Positions 6,487 to 8,966 of a stretch of DNA of 8,966 nucleotides are shown piece after piece (the first letter of the stretch is position 1; each line of letters opens with the position of its first letter). The position numbers and the translations under genes are program-made. The stretch spans positions 1 to 8,966 of the forward strand of contig JAEYXC010000101.1 of the NCBI GenBank assembly GCA_023428655.1, given 5' to 3'. The notes under the pieces were generated by a model. That model was given only the letters and a program-made list of their open reading frames with translations. It made no database searches and was not told the DNA's origin. Origin of the DNA: Bacillota bacterium. Its GTDB lineage: Bacteria; Bacillota; Clostridia; Lachnospirales; Lachnospiraceae.

Positions 6487-7515
6487 ATGAGTTTTAATTT
6501 TATTAAGGAAGTTATCTCACCGGAGGAAATTGTCAGAGCTTATCCAATGCCCGCTCGAGATGTTCTATGCAAAAAGGAACGGGATAAACAAATCAAGGAT
6601 GTTATTACCGGGGAATCCGGTAAATTTCTGGTTATTATCGGGCCCTGCTCTGCTGACAATGAGGATGCGGTCTGTGATTATATATCACGTCTATCGAAGG
6701 TACAGGAAAAGGTCAAGGATAAGGTTATTCTAATACCCAGAATCTATACCAATAAACCAAGGACAACCGGTGAAGGCTATAAGGGCATGGTTCATCAGCC
6801 CGATCCGGAGAAAGAGCCGGATCTTCAGGAAGGGTTAATTGCCATGCGAAAGATGCATCTGCGCGCCATCGCAGAAAGCGGATTAACCGCCGCCGACGAG
6901 ATGCTTTACCCGGAAAACTGGCCCTATGTTGAGGACATCCTCTCCTACGTTGCCGTCGGAGCACGTTCCGTGGAGGACCAACAGCATCGACTTACCATAA
7001 GCGGTATGGATGTTCCTGCCGGAATGAAAAATCCCACCAGCGGAGACTTCTCCGTCATGCTGAATTCCGTCGTAGCTGCACAGGCAAGCCACACCTTCCT
7101 ATACCGAACCTGGGAGGTTACTACCTCAGGAAATCCATTGGCTCATACCATATTACGTGGAGCTGTAAATAAGCATGGACAATCCATACCAAATTATCAT
7201 TATGAGGACTTAAATCTGCTAGTATCCATGTATAATGAACGTGAGCTTGTAAATCCGGCTATTATAGTAGATGCAAATCATGCTAATTCCAATAAACAGT
7301 ATAAGGAGCAGATTCGTATTGTGAAGGAAGTATTACATAGCCGTAAGCTTTCCGCCGAGATTGCCGGAATGGTTAAGGGTGTCATGATTGAAAGCTATAT
7401 TGAGGGCGGGTGTCAAAAGGTAACCGATCACATCTATGGCAAATCCATTACGGATCCATGTCTGGGCTGGGAAGATTCCGAACGCTTAATCTATACCATT
7501 GCAGACAATATCTAA
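6487..7515 (+). CDS. aroF: 3-deoxy-7-phosphoheptulonate (DAHP) synthase, class I, AroF/AroG type
   Basis: Condenses phosphoenolpyruvate with erythrose-4-phosphate, the first step of the shikimate pathway to aromatic amino acids; a cytoplasmic metalloenzyme. The 342-residue protein aligns over its whole length with the Escherichia coli AroF/G/H type. Metal ligands are C54 (GPCSA), H265 (DANHANSNK), E302 (MIESY) and D323 (SITDPCLGW). Substrate-binding basics are K90 and R92 (NKPRTT), R160 (GARS), K181 (MKNPTSG) and R224 (TILRG). An N-terminal extension of about 45 residues before the barrel is present, as in the feedback-regulated enzymes, but which amino acid inhibits it cannot be read; the symbol is by family only. 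ATG 6487 lies nine bases after GAGGGAG. It is the only rightward gene in the window, with its own promoter. Confidence 0.94.
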   Translation: MSFNFIKEVISPEEIVRAYPMPARDVLCKKERDKQIKDVITGESGKFLVIIGPCSADNEDAVCDYISRLSKVQEKVKDKVILIPRIYTNKPRTTGEGYKGMVHQPDPEKEPDLQEGLIAMRKMHLRAIAESGLTAADEMLYPENWPYVEDILSYVAVGARSVEDQQHRLTISGMDVPAGMKNPTSGDFSVMLNSVVAAQASHTFLYRTWEVTTSGNPLAHTILRGAVNKHGQSIPNYHYEDLNLLVSMYNERELVNPAIIVDANHANSNKQYKEQIRIVKEVLHSRKLSAEIAGMVKGVMIESYIEGGCQKVTDHIYGKSITDPCLGWEDSERLIYTIADNI

Positions 7516-7582
7516 ATTGATTACGCATGAAAGTCAAGTAACAATTTCAATCATATAAGGTCTGCTCTTATATTCTACTAAC

Positions 7583-7650
7583 AAAAATGGAGTGCATATT
7601 GCTTGTCCGGTCAATACTACTTTCATTGATAACAACAAGCCTTATGCACT
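7583..7650 (-). terminator. Long hairpin, probable terminator of the xerD operon
   Basis: Sixteen bases at 7591-7606 are the inverse of 7635-7650 with 14 matches. Inside, TCAAT (7611-7615) pairs with ATTGA (7625-7629), giving an extended hairpin about 60 bases long. Read leftward it is followed, three bases on, by five T (7587-7583), as expected of a terminator for xerD and the small membrane gene. The aroF transcript meets the same structure from the other side, with a weaker T content. Confidence 0.55.
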
Positions 7651-7734
7651 CTTCTATTTATGCTTCTATTTATGCTTCTATTTATTCTTCTATTAACTCT
7701 TTTATTAACTCTTCTATTAACTCTTTTATTTATT
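7651..7734. repeat. Seven tandem 12-bp repeats (minisatellite)
   Basis: Consecutive units on the plus strand begin at 7651, 7663, 7675, 7687, 7699, 7711 and 7723. The consensus is CTTCTATT followed by TATG, TATT or AACT. Units 1 and 2 are identical, and so are units 4 and 6. The period is exact, with no indels. The array begins at the base next to the hairpin at 7591-7650, and its last unit contains the stop codon of the small membrane gene. Because 12 is a multiple of three, a rightward frame stays open through it (Ser-Ile-Tyr-Ala, then Ser-Ile-Asn-Ser repeats), but that frame has no ribosome binding site and is not called. Confidence 0.9.
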
Positions 7735-8031
7735 TAAGCGATGTTTTCTGTTCTTTCGTAATTTCCAAAAAATCAAATATAAAATTCCACCGATAAAAAG
7801 AACCAGTAACACCGGGATGGGTGATCTATTTGTTGAAGATACAATAATAGAGGTTGGTCCGTCCGCGCTACCTATGATACCGATGGAGGCTGCTTCAGAG
7901 AAAGCCGGCTCAAATTTCATCGATAGATAAAGATAAGGGACTAAATAATTGATTACAAAATGAAGCATAAGGATGGCACCGGATAGAACGGTAAGGATCG
8001 CTACTCCTATGGGTATTAGCTTCTTAATCAT
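7726..8031 (-). CDS. Small two-helix membrane protein with the ADGPT motif of sodium-pumping decarboxylase beta subunits
   Basis: The 101-residue protein has a membrane helix at about 5-32, a central segment at 38-72, a second helix at about 73-89 and a very basic tail (KLRKNRKHRLNK). The central segment contains IGIIGSADGPTSIIVSS (50-66). This closely matches the conserved GADGPT region of the beta subunits of oxaloacetate, methylmalonyl-CoA and glutaconyl-CoA decarboxylases (OadB/GcdB), which carry sodium across the membrane and have about 375 or more residues with many helices. Here only that segment is present, so pumping by this protein alone is unlikely. Its ATG has AAGGAGA six bases upstream, and it starts 21 bp after the xerD stop, so it is translated and co-transcribed with xerD. 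It may be a stand-alone small protein or a remnant of a longer gene; its function is unknown. Confidence 0.75.
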   Translation of the reverse strand: MIKKLIPIGVAILTVLSGAILMLHFVINYLVPYLYLSMKFEPAFSEAASIGIIGSADGPTSIIVSSTNRSPIPVLLVLFIGGILYLIFWKLRKNRKHRLNK

Positions 8032-8052
8032 CAGTATCTCCTTCTCTAGTGT

Positions 8053-8928
8053 CTATGCTCTAGGATGTGTATTCATATAAACCTCTCGGCTGTTCTTAAA
8101 GCTCTGAGTGAGATAAACCTGAGTCGTTGTAATATCCGCATGACCCAGAAATTCCTGTACGCTGCTCAAATCCGCTCCATTTTCAATGAGATGCGCTGCA
8201 AAGGAATGGCGAATGGAATTCGGATTAATATCGGTCATTCCAACCATCTTGGCATAGGTTTTTAGAATCTTCCAAAAGCCTTGTCTTGTCAAGGCTTCAC
8301 CGGAGGAATTCAAGAATAGATACTCATTATTTTTCTTATTGAAGGCCTCATCCCTGATCTTAAGATAGGAGGCCAAGGCTGCCTTCGCTGCCTTCCCAAA
8401 TGGAATATTCCGCTCTCGTTTATCACCACAGGTGATATATCTTCCGGATAAATTAACATCCTTAACCTTCAAAGAGATCAATTCTGTGACCTTAATTCCA
8501 GTAGCATACAGCAGCTCCAGCATAGCCAGATCACGGATTCCCTTTTTCGTAGCAGTATCCGGTTGCAATAGTAACTGATTGACCGAATCCGTCCTTAATA
8601 CCTGGGGTGATTTTTTCTGTACCTTAGGTGGTTTGATTCGTTCCGAGGGATCCTTAAGGATTACCTGATTCTTAAGCAAATAAAGCAAAAAAGCTTTTAT
8701 TGCTGCAATATTTCTTGAGACTGAGGCCGGTGACAGCCCTTCCTTCTCTAAGGACAATACATAGGTATTTAGATTGGTTTCACTAATCTTAGCGACAGAA
8801 TTAATATATTGCTTCTCCAAAAAAACCTGAAGCTTCCTCAAATCATTCTGATAGGCTTGTAATGTGTTCTTGGATGCATTCTTTACTTCCTGCAGATAAC
8901 AGATGAAATCATTGATATATTGTTCCAC
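8053..8928 (-). CDS. xerD: XerD-like tyrosine recombinase with altered catalytic residues
   Basis: XerD with XerC normally resolves chromosome dimers at dif sites. The 291-residue protein has the family's length and both domains: the SAM-like DNA-binding domain (about 1-90) and the catalytic domain (about 105-291, ending HPRA as in Escherichia coli XerD). Retained catalytic residues are R240 (SIRHSF), H263 (LGHADITTTQ) and the nucleophile Y272. Altered: the first catalytic Arg is K146 (ATGIKVTEL instead of ATGLRVSEL) and the His of HxxR is N237 (NPNSIRH). The beta-hairpin bearing the catalytic Lys is about two residues shorter (CGDKRER against GKGNKER); K170 may or may not replace it. The frame is intact, so this is not simple decay. 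The start is GTG at 8928, seven bases after AAGGAGGAG. First gene of an operon with the small membrane gene; the promoter lies outside the window. Confidence 0.88.
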   Translation of the reverse strand: MEQYINDFICYLQEVKNASKNTLQAYQNDLRKLQVFLEKQYINSVAKISETNLNTYVLSLEKEGLSPASVSRNIAAIKAFLLYLLKNQVILKDPSERIKPPKVQKKSPQVLRTDSVNQLLLQPDTATKKGIRDLAMLELLYATGIKVTELISLKVKDVNLSGRYITCGDKRERNIPFGKAAKAALASYLKIRDEAFNKKNNEYLFLNSSGEALTRQGFWKILKTYAKMVGMTDINPNSIRHSFAAHLIENGADLSSVQEFLGHADITTTQVYLTQSFKNSREVYMNTHPRA

Positions 8929-8935
8929 GATATAT

Positions 8936-8944
8936 CTCCTCCTT
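8936..8944 (-). promoter_or_regulatory. Ribosome binding site fixing the GTG start of xerD
   Basis: AAGGAGGAG on the minus strand, seven bases before GTG 8928. It is the strongest such site in the window and supports the non-ATG start. Confidence 0.85.
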
Positions 8945-8966
8945 CGCTATGTTCCAATCTTTATTT

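Noticed and set aside
6725..7092. Leftward frames of 69 and 79 codons inside aroF
   Set aside because: These lie wholly opposite a clearly real gene, have no family resemblance and follow from its locally higher GC content.
7553..7573. Seven-pair hairpin (ATATAAG/CTTATAT) as an aroF terminator
   Set aside because: The stem is all A-T except one pair and no T run follows; it is too weak to call.
7651..7734. Possible CRISPR array
   Set aside because: The units are 12 bp and directly adjacent, with no spacers and no cas gene nearby.
7587..7796. 69-codon rightward frame with Ser-Ile-Tyr/Asn repeats
   Set aside because: It has no ribosome binding site, is open mainly because of the 12-bp array, and runs into the 3' part of the small membrane gene on the other strand.

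Overview
The window looks like a chromosomal segment of a low-GC, Gram-positive anaerobe, most likely a clostridium of the Lachnospiraceae type. This is inferred from the AT-rich composition, strong AGGAGG-type ribosome binding sites, Firmicute-type ScpA/ScpB, a DacF-like carboxypeptidase and a pyrimidine-nucleoside phosphorylase. No species can be named from the sequence alone. Almost everything is ordinary housekeeping DNA; the unusual material lies at the right-hand end, between about 7550 and 8930.

Layout, left to right. Positions 1-173 hold no gene: a terminator-like hairpin reading rightward from outside the window and a perfect 13-bp inverted repeat. Positions 174-2473 are one leftward operon, metallophosphoesterase - scpA - scpB, behind a near-consensus sigma-A promoter (2541-2569). 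Positions 2584-4575 carry, leftward, a membrane-anchored protein with two bacterial Ig-like repeats, then dacF, then a terminator. Positions 4728-6167 carry pyrimidine-nucleoside phosphorylase (pdp) with its own strong terminator. A 319-bp divergent spacer (6168-6486) separates pdp from the only rightward gene, a class I DAHP synthase (6487-7515) with a clear promoter. The convergent spacer 7516-7725 holds a long hairpin and seven tandem 12-bp repeats. Finally xerD (8928-8053) and a 101-residue membrane protein (8031-7726) form a second leftward operon.

How the genes relate. ScpA and ScpB are the kleisin and accessory subunits of SMC condensin; XerD normally resolves chromosome dimers, so both ends of the window bear on chromosome segregation. 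DacF trims cell-wall peptides. Pdp salvages pyrimidine nucleosides, and the DAHP synthase opens the shikimate pathway. The order xerD - nucleoside phosphorylase - dacF recalls the Bacillus subtilis ripX-drm-pupG-dacF cluster, here with DAHP synthase inserted in the opposite orientation and an Ig-like gene inserted before dacF.

Most worth a second look: (1) the XerD homologue keeps the tyrosine nucleophile but has Lys in place of the first catalytic Arg and Asn in place of the His of HxxR; (2) its partner gene encodes a small two-helix membrane protein carrying the ADGPT signature of sodium-pumping decarboxylase beta subunits, without the rest of that protein; (3) the 12-bp repeat array begins exactly at that small gene's 3' end. 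I found no CRISPR array, insertion sequence, tRNA or rRNA, and no convincing new multi-gene system.
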